DNA of 64,000 nucleotides from JACVRW01 sp963821275 (GCA_963821275.1 CAWGDF010000008.1:310001-374000), one strand, 5' to 3'. Numbered from the stretch's first letter, positions 32,964 through 43,053 are shown. Made by a program: numbers and translations. The notes: generated by a model from the sequence alone, not told the origin.

Positions 32964-33947
32964 TTGAGCGGAGCTAGAGCACGGGCCGGTCTCGTCGCGA
33001 TCGGGGCGGCGCTCATGGTCCTGGCGGCGGGCTGCGGAGGCGACGACGACGAGTCGTCCCCGCCGAGCCGCGACTCCGGCGAGGGCGTGACGCTGAGGAT
33101 CGCGGTCAACCCGTGGACCGGGTCGGCGGTCAACGCGAACGTGGCAAAGATCCTGCTGGAGCGGGAGCTCGGCTACACCGTCGAGCTCGTCGAGATCGAC
33201 GAGAACACCCAGTTCCCGGCGATCGCCTCCGGGGACCTGGACGCCTCGCTCGAGGTCTGGCCCTCCGGGCATGCAGAGGACATCAACCGCTACATCGAGG
33301 GGCGCCGCGGGGGGCCACTCCGGGACGGCGGCATCGTGAACGGCGGCGCGCTGGGGCTGATCGGCAACATCGGCTGGTGGATTCCCACCTACCTCGTCGA
33401 AGAGCGCCCGGAGCTCGCCCGCTGGCAGGGCCTCAGGGGCAACGAGGACATCGTGCGGGGGGAGTTCGTCGCGGGCGACCCGACCTTCGTCTCCTACGAC
33501 GAGGAGATCATCAAGAGCCTCGGCCTCGACCTCAACGTCGTCAACACCGGGTCGGAGGAGGCGCTGATCCGGGCGATCGACAGGGCCTACAGGCGAAAGC
33601 AGCCCGTGCTCGCCTACTTCTATACACCCCACTGGGTCCATCGCAAGTACGACCTGACCGAGGTCCAGCTTCCCGCCTACGACGAGGAATGTGAGGAGGC
33701 GGCGCGCGAGCGGGACGGGGAGGGCTACGACTGCGACTACGCCAACGACGTGCTTTTCAAGGCTCTGTGGCTGGGCCTCGACAACAAGGCTCCGGCGGCG
33801 TACCGCTTCCTGAAGAACTTCAACTACACGACCGACGATCAACAGGAGATCGCGTTCCTGGTGGACTCGAGGGGCATGTCCCCTCGTGAGGCCGCCGAAC
33901 GGTGGATCAACGAGAACCCGGACGTCTGGCGGAAATGGCTCTCGTGA
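32964..33947 (+). CDS. Glycine betaine/choline-binding ABC substrate-binding lipoprotein (ProX/OpuAC type)
   Basis: The 327-residue lipoprotein has signal peptide and lipobox LVAIGAALMVLAAGCGGDDD. It contains the OpuAC fold motifs LRIAVNPWTGSAVNANVA, DASLEVWPSGHAEDINRY, LIGNIGWWIPTYLVEE and LAYFYTPHWVHRKYDL. The aromatic residues (Trp/Tyr) are those that box a quaternary ammonium group in the family. No ATPase or permease of an ABC system is adjacent, so it may share the ProVW at 38.8 kb. The start is unclear: TTG 32964 lies 20 bases from the ribosome site GGAGGAG, while an ACG at 32949 is better spaced. It leads the betB/betA-like operon. Confidence 0.88.
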   Translation: MSGARARAGLVAIGAALMVLAAGCGGDDDESSPPSRDSGEGVTLRIAVNPWTGSAVNANVAKILLERELGYTVELVEIDENTQFPAIASGDLDASLEVWPSGHAEDINRYIEGRRGGPLRDGGIVNGGALGLIGNIGWWIPTYLVEERPELARWQGLRGNEDIVRGEFVAGDPTFVSYDEEIIKSLGLDLNVVNTGSEEALIRAIDRAYRRKQPVLAYFYTPHWVHRKYDLTEVQLPAYDEECEEAARERDGEGYDCDYANDVLFKALWLGLDNKAPAAYRFLKNFNYTTDDQQEIAFLVDSRGMSPREAAERWINENPDVWRKWLS

Positions 33948-33992
33948 CGGGTCAGTCGGCAACGAACATCGAACGCAGAAGGGGGATCGCCG

Positions 33993-35561
33993 GTGGCGAC
34001 GGAAGGGGCCACGGCCCACTCGGACGAGCTCTCTGAGTTCGGCTACAAGCAGGAGCTCGACCGAAGCATCGGGAAGTTCGCCAGCTTCGCCGCGGGAATC
34101 AGTTACATCTCGATTCTCACGGGTGTCTTCCAGCTGTTCTTCTTCGGCTTCGCGTTCGGCGGGCCGGCCTACTGGTGGACGTGGCCGATGGTCTTCGCCG
34201 GCCAGCTGATGGTCGCCCTGACGTTCGCCGAGCTGGCCGCCAGCTTTCCCGTCGCCGGGTCGATCTACAACTGGGGCAAGCGGATCGGGACCGCGACCAC
34301 CGCCTGGTTGGGAGGCTGGATGATGCTCACCGCCTCCGTGGTGACGCTGGCAGCCGTGGCGCTGGCCTACCAGTACACCCTGCCCCAGGTCTCGTCCGCG
34401 TTCCAATTCGTGGGCGACGGGACCGGCAAGTACGACTACGCGGTCAACGCCGTCCTCCTCGGCACGGTGCTGATCATCTTCACCACCGTCATCAACGCCC
34501 TGGGCGTGAAGCTGATGGCACGGATCAACAGCACGGGCGTTTTTATCGAGCTGATTGCGGCAGTGCTGCTGATCGTCCTGCTCGCCGCGAACATCACACG
34601 CGGCCCGGAGGTCCTGTTCGACACCCAGGGCACCGGCGAGGGCCACGACTGGGGCTACCTGGGCGCGTTCCTGACGGCGGCGCTGGCCTCGGCCTACGTG
34701 ATGTACGGCTTCGACACCGCCAGCTCGCTCGGCGAGGAGACCCTCGATCCGCGCCGCACCGCGCCGAAGGCGATCCTGCGGGCGGTGAACGCCTCCTTCC
34801 TGCTGGGCGGCGCGATCATCCTGTTCGCGATCCTCTCGGTGACAAACATCAATTCCCCCGAGATCGCGGAGGGCGGCCTGCAGTTCGTCGTCCTCGACGT
34901 GCTCGGCGACACGGTTGGAAAGATCTTCCTGATCTGCGTGGCGATCGCCATCACGGTCTGCTGCCTGGCCGTCCACACGGCGACGATCCGGATGATGTTC
35001 GCGATGGCCCGCGACAACAACCTGCCCGCGGGCGAGCGGCTCGCCCGGGTACACCCGAAGACCAAGACCCCCATCGTCCCGGCCGTCCTGATCGGCGTCC
35101 TCGCGATCCTGATTCTCGTCGTGAACATCAGGCAGCCTCAGATCTTCACGGTGATCACGAGCATCGGGATCATCATGATCTACATCGCCTACCTGCTCGT
35201 GACGGTGCCGATGCTGGCCAGCAGGCTGCGGGGCCGGTGGCCGCCCAAGGAGGCCCGCGAGCAGGGTTACTTCACGCTCGGGAAGCTCGGGCTGCCGATC
35301 AACTTCCTGGCCGTCGGTTGGGGCGTGTTCATGAGCATCAACCTCGCCTGGCCGCGGAAGGACGTCTACAACGCCACCGAGCCCTTCCACTGGTACCTCC
35401 AGTACGGCGCGATCCTGTTCATCGGGGTCGTCTTCTTCGGCGGCTTCGCCTACTACTGGTTCGTCCAGCGGCACAAGACGGGCGTGCTCGAGTCGCACGC
35501 GTTCGAGTCGCCCTCGCCTGCGGTCTCCGAGCGCACGGCCCTCCCCGAATCCGCGCCGTGA
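33993..35561 (+). CDS. APC-family amino acid/amine permease
   Basis: The 522-residue permease has about 12 membrane segments. N-terminal GKFASFAAGISYISILTGVF and AELAASFPVAGSIYNWGKRI are the typical APC substrate-binding regions, and YVMYGFDTASSLGEETLDPR is the consensus of TM6-loop. It is a member of the amino acid-choline-GABA transporter group by these signatures. Placement between a betaine-binding lipoprotein and BetB/BetA-like genes makes choline or a related amine the leading guess, not proven. The GTG start is behind GGGGGATCG. The stop overlaps the aldehyde dehydrogenase ATG. Confidence 0.9.
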   Translation: MATEGATAHSDELSEFGYKQELDRSIGKFASFAAGISYISILTGVFQLFFFGFAFGGPAYWWTWPMVFAGQLMVALTFAELAASFPVAGSIYNWGKRIGTATTAWLGGWMMLTASVVTLAAVALAYQYTLPQVSSAFQFVGDGTGKYDYAVNAVLLGTVLIIFTTVINALGVKLMARINSTGVFIELIAAVLLIVLLAANITRGPEVLFDTQGTGEGHDWGYLGAFLTAALASAYVMYGFDTASSLGEETLDPRRTAPKAILRAVNASFLLGGAIILFAILSVTNINSPEIAEGGLQFVVLDVLGDTVGKIFLICVAIAITVCCLAVHTATIRMMFAMARDNNLPAGERLARVHPKTKTPIVPAVLIGVLAILILVVNIRQPQIFTVITSIGIIMIYIAYLLVTVPMLASRLRGRWPPKEAREQGYFTLGKLGLPINFLAVGWGVFMSINLAWPRKDVYNATEPFHWYLQYGAILFIGVVFFGGFAYYWFVQRHKTGVLESHAFESPSPAVSERTALPESAP

Positions 35562-37021
35562 TGGCGACCCGCATGTTCATCGACGGCGACTGGTGCGACG
35601 CCGCCGATGGTGCGACCACCGAGGCCATGAGCCCGGTCACCGGCGAGCCCCTGGGCGCGGTTGCGGAGGGCAGCCGCGAGGACGCGCGGCGCGCGATCGC
35701 GGCCGCGAACGCTGCCTTCCCGTCCTGGGCCGCGCGCACCGGCTTCGAGCGCGCGGCGCTGCTGCACAGCGCGGCCGACGCGATGGAGCGCCGGCGCGAC
35801 GAGCTGGCCAGGATCTGCACGCTCGACCAGGGCAAGCCGCTCAAGGCCGAAGCCGAGGTGGAGGTGGGAGAGCTCATCGAGTTCTTCCGCATGGCGGCCG
35901 AGGACGCCAAGCGTCTCGAGGGGCGGGTACCGGAGAGCGCGGCGCCGGGCCGCCGGGTGCTTCTCCTCCGCCGGCCGGTCGGCGTGCTGGGGCTGATCAC
36001 GCCCTGGAACTGGCCCTACACGATGCCGGCCGAGGTGCTCGCGCCGGCCCTCGGCTGCGGCTGTACGGTCGTGTGGACCCCTGCGCCGTCGACCGCCGTC
36101 TGCTCCGGCGTGCTGGCCGAGTGCGTGGCCGAGGCGGACCTGCCCCCCGGCGTCTTCAACTTCGTGCTCGGACCCGGGCCGGAGGTCGGGGACGAGCTGG
36201 CCGGCAGCCCCGGCACCCACGCCGTGGCCTTCACCGGGTCGACCGAGACCGGCCTGATCGTGGCGCGCCGGGCGGCCGGCAAGGTGCAGCTGCTCGAGAT
36301 GGGGGGCAACGGCCCCTTTGTCGTCATGGACGACGCCGATCTCGCGATCGCCGCGGCGGCGGCCCAGGTGGGCTGCTTCCTCGGCGCCGGCCAGAGCTGC
36401 TCGGCGGCGGAGCGGCTGCTGGTGCACGAGGCGGTGCGGGAAGAGTTCGTGGGCCGGCTGGCGGAGGAGGTGGAGCGCGACGTGAGGCTCGGCGACCCGC
36501 TCGAGGAGACGACGACGCTCGGACCGCTCAACAACGAGCCCGGCGCCGCCAAGATGGACGAGCACGTGGCCGACGCCGTGGAGCGCGGCGCCGAGGTGGT
36601 CGCCGGCGGCGCGCGGGCGGACGGCTTCCCCACCCGTCTCTACTGGCCCGCGACCGTGCTCGACCGGGTGCCGCCGGACTCGATCGCGGTCACGCAGGAG
36701 ACGTTCGGCCCGATCGCCCCGATCGTCTCGGTCGGCTCGCTCGAGGAGGCGATCGAGCAGACGAACTCGCAGACGTTCGGGCTGATGGCCGCGATCTTCA
36801 CCGCCGACCTCGCCGCCGGCCTGCGGTTCGCCGACTCGGTGCACATGGGGCTGGTGAACATCAACGAGACGACCAACTACTGGGAGCCGCACCTGCCCTG
36901 GGGCGGCAGCGGCCGCTCGGAGAGCGGGATCGGGCGCGTGGGCGGTCGCTATCCCATGGAGATGCTCACCGAGTTCCAGACGGTGCTGATCCGCTCGGAA
37001 CCGGTACAGAACGGGAGTTAG
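35561..37021 (+). CDS. Aldehyde dehydrogenase (betaine aldehyde dehydrogenase-like)
   Basis: The 486-residue NAD(P)-dependent aldehyde dehydrogenase has VGVLGLITPWNWPYTMPAEV (cofactor site), FTGSTETG, catalytic Glu in LLEMGGNGP, catalytic Cys in GAGQSCSAAERLLV and the C-terminal TFGPIAPIVS ... WGGSGRSESGIG. It oxidises an aldehyde to an acid. With the choline-dehydrogenase-like GMC gene 2 bases downstream the natural candidate is betaine aldehyde to glycine betaine. ATG 35561 overlaps the permease stop. Other aldehydes (succinic semialdehyde, aminobutyraldehyde) remain possible. Confidence 0.88.
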   Translation: MATRMFIDGDWCDAADGATTEAMSPVTGEPLGAVAEGSREDARRAIAAANAAFPSWAARTGFERAALLHSAADAMERRRDELARICTLDQGKPLKAEAEVEVGELIEFFRMAAEDAKRLEGRVPESAAPGRRVLLLRRPVGVLGLITPWNWPYTMPAEVLAPALGCGCTVVWTPAPSTAVCSGVLAECVAEADLPPGVFNFVLGPGPEVGDELAGSPGTHAVAFTGSTETGLIVARRAAGKVQLLEMGGNGPFVVMDDADLAIAAAAAQVGCFLGAGQSCSAAERLLVHEAVREEFVGRLAEEVERDVRLGDPLEETTTLGPLNNEPGAAKMDEHVADAVERGAEVVAGGARADGFPTRLYWPATVLDRVPPDSIAVTQETFGPIAPIVSVGSLEEAIEQTNSQTFGLMAAIFTADLAAGLRFADSVHMGLVNINETTNYWEPHLPWGGSGRSESGIGRVGGRYPMEMLTEFQTVLIRSEPVQNGS

Positions 37022-37023
37022 AC

Positions 37024-38709
37024 ATGACCTCGCAGTACGACTTCATCATCGTGGGCGGCGGCTCGGCGGGCTGCGCGCTCGCCAACCGGCTGTCCGCGGA
37101 CCCCGCCAACCGGGTGCTCGTGCTCGAGGCGGGCCGGCCGGACTGGTCGCTGGACGTGTTCATCCACATGCCCGCGGCGCTGGCCTTCCCGATCGGCAAC
37201 CGCTTCTACGACTGGAAGTACGAGTCCGAGCCGGAGCCGCACATGGGCGGCCGGCGCGTCTACCACGCGCGCGGGAAGGTGCTCGGCGGCTCGAGCAGCG
37301 TCAACGGCATGATCTTCCAGCGCGGCAACCCGATGGACTACGAGCGCTGGGCATCGGGCGCCGGCATGGAGACGTGGGACTACGCCCACTGCCTGCCCTA
37401 CTTCAAGCGCATGGAGAACTGCCTGGCGGCGGCGCCGGACGACCCCTTCCGCGGCCACGACGGCCCGCTCGTGCTCGAGCGGGGTCCGGCGCGGGGGCCT
37501 CTCTTCGACGCCTTCTTCGCCGCCGTCCAGCAGGCCGGCTATCCGCTGACCGAGGACGTGAACGGCTACCGCCAGGAGGGCTTCGCGGCCTTCGACCGCA
37601 ACGTCCACGACGGCAAGCGCCTGTCCGCCGCGCGCGCGTACCTGCACCCGGTGATGGACCGGCCGAACCTGGATGTGGAGACCTTCGCCTTCACGACGCG
37701 CGTGCTGTTCGAGGGCAAGCGCGCGGTCGGGGTCGAGTACGTCCGCCCGCCCCGCCGCACCGAGCAGGTGCGGGGGGGCGAGGTGATCCTGTGCGGCGGG
37801 GCCATCAACTCGCCCCAGCTGCTTCAGCTCTCGGGCGTCGGTGCGGCCAACGAGCTGGGTCCGCTGGGCATCGACGTGGTCCACGACCTCCCCGGCGTGG
37901 GCGAGAACCTGCAGGACCACCTCGAGGTCTACGTCCAGCACTCCTGCACGCAGCCGGTGTCGATGGCGCCCTACTTCGAGATGAAGCGCCGGCCCAAGGT
38001 GGGCCTCGAGTGGCTCCTGCGCAAGTCGGGCCCCGGGGCCACCAACCACTTCGAGGCGGGCGGCTTCGTCCGCAGCAACGACGACGTCAAGTGGCCCAAC
38101 CTCATGTACCACTTCCTGCCGATCGCGGTCCGCTACGACGGCACGCTGCCCGAGGGCGGCGGCGGCCACGGCTACCAGGTGCACGTGGGGCCGATGTACT
38201 CGGACGTGCGCGGAACCTGCAAGATCATCAGCAGCGACCCGCGCAAGCACCCGGCGCTGCTGTTCAACTACCTCTCGACCGAGAACGACCGGCGCGAGTG
38301 GATCGAGGCCATCCGCGTGACGAGGAAGATCCTGGCCCAGCCCGCCTGGGCGGACCTCGACGGCGGCGAGCTGTCGCCCGGCCCCGAGGTCGACGGCGAC
38401 GAGCGGATCCTCGAATGGGTGGCCAAGGACGCCGAGACGGCGCTCCACCCCTCCTGCACCTGCCGGATGGGCACCGACGAGATGGCGGTCACGGACCCCA
38501 CGTCCCTGCGGGTGCACGGCGTCGAGGGCCTGCGCGTGGTGGACGCGGCGGTGTTCCCCTACGTGACCAACGGGAACATCTACGCGCCGGTGATGATGGC
38601 CGCGGAGAAGGCGGCGGACCTGATCCTCGGGAACACCCCGCTGGAGGCCGAGCCGGTGCCCTACTACCGCCACGGGGAGGAGGCGGCGGCGCCGGCCGCG
38701 GCGAAGTGA
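37024..38709 (+). CDS. betA: GMC oxidoreductase, choline dehydrogenase-like
   Basis: The 561-residue flavoenzyme starts with YDFIIVGGGSAGCALANRLS (FAD). GMC signatures follow: YHARGKVLGGSSSVNGMIFQ and GAINSPQLLQLSGVG, and the C-terminal HPSCTCRMGTDEMAV and YVTNGNIYAPVMMAAEKAAD hold the catalytic His and Asn pair. BetA oxidises choline to betaine aldehyde. Its place after a betaine aldehyde dehydrogenase-like gene and beside ProVWX supports that role. Related alcohol oxidases share these motifs. A hairpin follows the gene. Confidence 0.85.
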   Translation: MTSQYDFIIVGGGSAGCALANRLSADPANRVLVLEAGRPDWSLDVFIHMPAALAFPIGNRFYDWKYESEPEPHMGGRRVYHARGKVLGGSSSVNGMIFQRGNPMDYERWASGAGMETWDYAHCLPYFKRMENCLAAAPDDPFRGHDGPLVLERGPARGPLFDAFFAAVQQAGYPLTEDVNGYRQEGFAAFDRNVHDGKRLSAARAYLHPVMDRPNLDVETFAFTTRVLFEGKRAVGVEYVRPPRRTEQVRGGEVILCGGAINSPQLLQLSGVGAANELGPLGIDVVHDLPGVGENLQDHLEVYVQHSCTQPVSMAPYFEMKRRPKVGLEWLLRKSGPGATNHFEAGGFVRSNDDVKWPNLMYHFLPIAVRYDGTLPEGGGGHGYQVHVGPMYSDVRGTCKIISSDPRKHPALLFNYLSTENDRREWIEAIRVTRKILAQPAWADLDGGELSPGPEVDGDERILEWVAKDAETALHPSCTCRMGTDEMAVTDPTSLRVHGVEGLRVVDAAVFPYVTNGNIYAPVMMAAEKAADLILGNTPLEAEPVPYYRHGEEAAAPAAAK

Positions 38710-38717
38710 CGCACGGA

Positions 38718-38732
38718 GCGCCCTGCGGGCGC
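38718..38732 (+). terminator. Hairpin after the choline-oxidation operon
   Basis: GCGCCC-TGC-GGGCGC forms a 6-bp GC stem with a 3-base loop shortly after the betA-like stop, followed by GGCCATTGTTAG. There is no clean U-run, so it is a weak terminator candidate. Confidence 0.4.
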
Positions 38733-38800
38733 GGCCATTGTTAGGACCGCTTGAAGCCGCGCCGCCTGAGGGGTGTGACGCTGGCGCGGCGACTGAGTGC

Positions 38801-38810
38801 AGATATATCA
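38801..38810. promoter_or_regulatory. AGATATATCA operator-like site before proV
   Basis: AGATATATCA (9 of 10 with TGATATATCA) lies 11-20 bases ahead of the proV ATG at 38821. A GTG at 38797 would put it inside the coding sequence, but the site itself argues for the ATG. Tight placement over the start region suits a repressor. Confidence 0.6.
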
Positions 38811-38820
38811 TGACCCGGGA

Positions 38821-39930
38821 ATGACCGATGCGAACGGCGATGCGGCCGCGGGAACCGTCGAGGCGCCGCAGGGCCACGCGCGCGGGGACGAGCCGCTGGT
38901 GAGCGCCGAAGGGGTGTGGAAGGTGTTCGGGCCGAACGGGGACCGGCTCGTCGGCACGCCCGAGGCCGACCTCCCGCGAGCCGAGCTGCGCGAGAAGACC
39001 GGCTGCGTCGTGGCGGTGCGCGACGTGTCGATCGAGGTGCTCCCCGGCGAGGTGTTCGTGGTGATGGGCCTTTCGGGCTCGGGCAAGTCCACGCTCGCGC
39101 GCACCCTCATCCGCCTGATCGAGCCGAGCGCCGGGCAGATCCGGATCACCGGACAGGACGTGATGGCGGCCGAGCACGGCCGAGCTGCGTGAGCTGCGCC
39201 GCCACACGGTGTCGATGGTCTTCCAGCACTTCGGCCTGCTGGCCCACCGGACCGTGATCGAGAACGTCGCCTTCGGGCTCGAGATCCAGGGCGTGGCGAA
39301 GGCCGAGCGGCTGGAACGGGCCCGGGAGATGCTGGGCCTGGTCGGTCTGGAGGACGCCGCCAACCAGTTCCCCGACCAGCTGTCCGGCGGCATGCAGCAG
39401 CGGGTGGGCGTGGCGCGCGCGTTTGCTGTCGACCCCAAGCTGATGCTCTACGACGAGCCCTTCAGCGCCCTCGACCCGCTGATCCGCCGCGACATGCAGG
39501 ACGAGGTCATCCGGCTGCAGGCCGAGACCGGGCAAGACGATGCTGTTCATCACCCACGACCTGCTGGAGGCCCTGCGCCTCGGCGACCGCATCGCGATCA
39601 TGCGCGACGGCGCCATAGTGCAGCTGGGCACTCCCGAGGAGCTCGTCGGGCTCGCCGGCCGACGACTACGTCGCCAACTTCGTGCGGGACATCCCGCGCA
39701 CCCACGTCCTCACCCTGCGCTGGATCATGCGGGACCCGCGACCCGGCGAGGAGCAGGACGGCCCTGAGCTCGACGTGGGCACCACGGTGAAGGACGCGGT
39801 CGACGCCGTGGCGGCGAGCGAGCGCCCGGTGCGGGCGGTGGAGAACGGACGGGTGGTGGGCGTGGTCGACCGGGTGGCCGTGCTGGGCGCCATGGCAGAA
39901 GGGCCCGGGGCCTCCGGTGGCGGTCGCTAG
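38821..39930 (+). pseudogene. proV: ProV-type glycine betaine/proline ABC transporter ATPase, frameshifted
   Basis: Three frame changes break a gene that otherwise encodes an ATPase of about 369 residues. Frame 1 gives VMGLSGSGKSTLARTLIRLI (Walker A). Frame 2 gives MVFQHFGLLAHRTVIENVAF, LSGGMQQRVGVARAFAVDPK (signature) and LMLYDEPFSALDPL (Walker B). Frame 3 gives TMLFITHDLLEALRLGDRIA. Frame 1 returns with ADDYVANFVRDI and a CBS-like tail. One surplus base near 39178, 39530-39532 and 39651 explains each break. Either the gene is dead or these are insertion errors; every motif is intact. Confidence 0.85.
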
Positions 39931-41991
39931 CGGAAGGATCGCCGCCCCGGCTCTCGCGGCGCCCTCGTCGCGGTGGCGCGGCCGGCCGGCGCAGGTCGGC
40001 CTGATCGTGCTGGTGATGCTCGTGGCGCTCGTCCTGTTCCGGGACGAGTTCCCCTGGCCGGAGTCGCTCACCTGGCAGGCGCTGCCGGAGCGGCTGGACA
40101 GCCTGCAGACGTGGCTGCTCGAGGAGCGCACCGCCCAGGACCCCAACGTGATCTTCGCGATCTTCGACGGCTTCCGGGCGCTGGCCGAGTGGCTGGTCAC
40201 GGCGTTGAACGACGTTCTCCTGTGGCTCACCTGGGTGGGCACCATCGCGGCGGCGGTGTTGATCGTCCTGCGCTTCGGCGGCTGGCGGGCGGCCCTGGTG
40301 GTCTTCGGCGCGTTCGTGTCCTTCGCGCTGATGGGCCTCTGGGAGGAGAGCATTCAGACCCTGGCGCTGATGTCCGCCGCGGTGCTGCTCTCGCTGGCGA
40401 TCGGCATGCCGCTGGGCGTGATCGCCGGGCGCAACGAGCGCTTCCTGCGCGCCATCACTCCGGCTCTCGACGCGATGCAGATCGTGCCCGCCTTCGCCTA
40501 CCTGATGCCGATCGTGATCCTGTTCTCGGTCGGCCCGGCCGCGGCCGTGATCTGCACGATGATCTACGCCGTCCCGCCCGCGGTGCGCATCACCGCGCTC
40601 GGGATCCGCAACGTCACCGCGGACTCGGTGGAGGCGTCCAAGGCGATGGGCGCCACCCGGGCCCAGACGCTGTTCAAGGTGCAGCTGCCGCTGGCCCGGC
40701 GCGAGCTTCTGCTGTCGGTGAACCAGACCATCATGTTCGCTCTCTCGCTCGTGGTGATCGCCGGCCTGATCGGCGGCCGCGGGCTGGGCGACGTCGTGAC
40801 GAACGGGCTCTACTCCGACCCGGCGCTGGCGCTGATGGCCGGCATCGCGATCGTGATCATGGCGATCGCCCTCGACCGGGCCACGTCGGCGATCGCCGAG
40901 CGCACCGACCCCGCCCGCCGGCACCTGACGGAGGAGGGAAGGCGGCGCGCGCGGCTCGCCACGCTCGCCACCTTCGCGCGCGATCGTGCTCATCGTCGGC
41001 GTCGCCCGGGCGCTGGGGGCCGACGCGATCTACCCGGACGAATTCGAGACGGCCACGTTCGTGTACCAGGCCACCATCGATGACACCCTGCGCGGCTGGA
41101 TCCAGTCGGTGCTCGACTACGTGCAGGACCCGGCGTCGTTCATCTTCGGCATCACCGAGCCGATCGGGAACTTCATACTCGAGCGCCTGCTCGAGCCGCT
41201 TCGGGTCTTCCTGGTGGAGACCCCGTGGTTCGTGGTGCTGGGCGGGCTTACCGCGATCGCGCTGGTGGTGAGCGGAACGCGGCCGGCGCTGATCGCCTTC
41301 CTGATGCTGGCCGCCATCGGCGTCATGGGGGTGTGGGACCTGGCCATGGACACGGCCTCGCAGGTCGTGGTGGCCACCGCGCTCGCGGTGGCGCTCGGCG
41401 TGGCGGTGGGCATCTGGGCGGCGGAGAGCCCGCGGGTGGAGAAGCTGCTGCGGCCGCTGCTCGACACGCTGCAGACGCTGCCCCAGCTCGTCTACATCAT
41501 CCCGTTCATCTACCTGATGCCGGTGTCGCGGGTGCCGGGGGTGGTGGCGTCGGTGCTGTACGCGGTCCCGGTCGTGATCCGGCTGGTCACGTCGGGCCTG
41601 CGGGGCGTGCCGGCGGATGCGGTGGAGGCGGCCTCGGCGTTCGGCGCGTCACGGAGGCAGGTGCTCGCCAAGGTCAAGCTGCCGCTCGCTCGCGACAGCA
41701 TCATGCTGGGGGTCAACCAGGGCATCATTCTCGTCCTGGCGGTCGTGGTGATCGGCGGTCTCGTCGGGTCCGGGGCGCTCGGCGACGAGATCGCGCGCGG
41801 CCTGCAGCGCAACGAGTTCGGCGCAGGGGTGGTGGCGTCGCTGGCGATCCTTGCGCTCGGCATCGCGCTCGACCGGGTCACCCAGGGGCGGCGAGGGGCG
41901 CGAGAGCGGCGCAGCGGCCGCGGGCCCGGAGGAGGATGGACGCTACGGAGACGTCGACTTCAACTATGAGGAGGGAGTGCTTGATGGGTGA
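39917..41991 (+). pseudogene. proW: ProW-type permease with two fused permease domains, frameshifted
   Basis: The protein would be about 690 residues with two complete binding-protein-dependent permease domains in one chain. The first has LLSLAIGMPLGVIAGRNERF and the EAA loop AVRITALGIRNVTADSVEAS-KAMGAT. The second has ALAVALGVAVGIWAAESPRV and SGLRGVPADAVEAASAFGAS. One base too many near 40977-40982 (GCGCGCG) shifts between them. A probable second near 41895-41898 (GGGG) restores an acidic C-terminus ending at TGA 41989-41991. GTG 39917 overlaps the proV stop. Usual ProW has a single permease domain, so the fusion is notable. Confidence 0.8.
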
Positions 41992-42997
41992 GTGGAGGAA
42001 GACGCGCAGCAAGCGCGTGTGGATCGTCGCGCTGACGGTCGCGCTGGCGCTGTTCATCGCGGCGTGCGGCGAGGAGAAGGAGGAGGAGCCCGCGGGCGGC
42101 GGCGACCAGAGCGCCTCCGGCGGTAAGGACTGCGGCAAGGTCGTCCTCAACGAGCAGGCCTGGTCCGGCTCGACGGCCAACACCTACATCGCCAAGGCCG
42201 TGCTCGAGGACGAGCTGGGCTGCGAGGTGGAGATCACCAAGATCACCGAGATCCCGGCCTTCCAGGCGATGGCCGACGGCAAGACCGACGCGGTGCTCGA
42301 GGACTGGGAGCACGTCGACGAGTACAAGAAGTACGTCGACCAGCAGGGCAGCGTGGTCAAGGGCGGCCCCCTGGGCGTGATCGGGCACATCGGCTGGTTC
42401 ATCCCGCAGTACCTGATGGACGAGCACCCGGAGTTCAAGTCCTGGAAGGGCCTGAAGGGGAAGGAGGACCTGTTCGCGACCCCCGAGACGGGTGACCAGG
42501 GCAAGTTCCTCGGAGGCGACCCGTCCTACGTCCAGAAGGACAAGGAGCTGATCGAGGCGCTCGACCTCAACCTCAAGCACGTGACCGCGGGCGCCGAGCC
42601 GGCCCAGGTCGCGCGCTGGAGCCAGGCCTACAAGCAGAAGGAGCCGGTGCTCTTCTACTGGTACACGCCGCAGTACCTCAACCAGCAGTACGACCTCGCC
42701 GAGGTCAAGCTGCCGCCCATCTTCAAGGGCTGCAAGGAGGACGCCAAGGCAGGCGGCGACCCGGAGCAGTACAAGTGCGAGTACATCGAGACCAACATCC
42801 AGAAGCTCTTCAGCAAGAAGTTCGCCGACAGCGGCTCGCCCGCGTACCCCGTGCTGAAGCGGATGAAGCTCACGAACACCGACCAGGAGGCGGTCGCCAA
42901 GGCGATCGCCGGCGACAAGCAGGATCCCGAGCAGGCAGGCCAGGACTGGGTGAAGGAAAACCAGGACAAGGTGCAGCAGTGGCTGGGAAGCAGCTGA
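41984..42997 (+). CDS. proX: Glycine betaine/proline-binding lipoprotein ProX
   Basis: The 337-residue substrate-binding lipoprotein has a basic start (MGEWRKTRSKRVWIVAL), lipobox VALALFIAACGEE, and OpuAC motifs LNEQAWSGSTANTYIAKAVL, AVLEDWEHVDEYKKYV, VIGHIGWFIPQYLMDE and VLFYWYTPQYLNQQYDL. The Trp/Tyr residues form an aromatic box for quaternary ammonium ligands. It is the third gene of proVWX and overlaps the corrected proW end. It is unbroken, unlike its two partners. A strong hairpin terminator follows. Confidence 0.92.
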   Translation: MGEWRKTRSKRVWIVALTVALALFIAACGEEKEEEPAGGGDQSASGGKDCGKVVLNEQAWSGSTANTYIAKAVLEDELGCEVEITKITEIPAFQAMADGKTDAVLEDWEHVDEYKKYVDQQGSVVKGGPLGVIGHIGWFIPQYLMDEHPEFKSWKGLKGKEDLFATPETGDQGKFLGGDPSYVQKDKELIEALDLNLKHVTAGAEPAQVARWSQAYKQKEPVLFYWYTPQYLNQQYDLAEVKLPPIFKGCKEDAKAGGDPEQYKCEYIETNIQKLFSKKFADSGSPAYPVLKRMKLTNTDQEAVAKAIAGDKQDPEQAGQDWVKENQDKVQQWLGSS

Positions 42998-43027
42998 GCC
43001 ACCGCGCCTGACGACGTCGCTGTCTGA

Positions 43028-43053
43028 GAGAGCCCCGCCCCGGCGGGGCTCTC
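43028..43053. terminator. Strong bidirectional hairpin between proX and the GcvT gene
   Basis: GAGAGCCCCGCC-CC-GGCGGGGCTCTC gives a 12-bp perfect stem (43028-43039 with 43042-43053) between convergent stops. CGCTTTA follows on the plus strand. The symmetric stem can serve both strands. Confidence 0.8.

Noticed and set aside
32934..35498. 854-residue minus-strand ORF
   Set aside because: Shadow of the binding lipoprotein and permease genes; no recognisable motif.
38797..38820. GTG start for proV at 38797
   Set aside because: Would put the GATATATC palindrome into coding sequence and has no ribosome site; ATG 38821 fits better.
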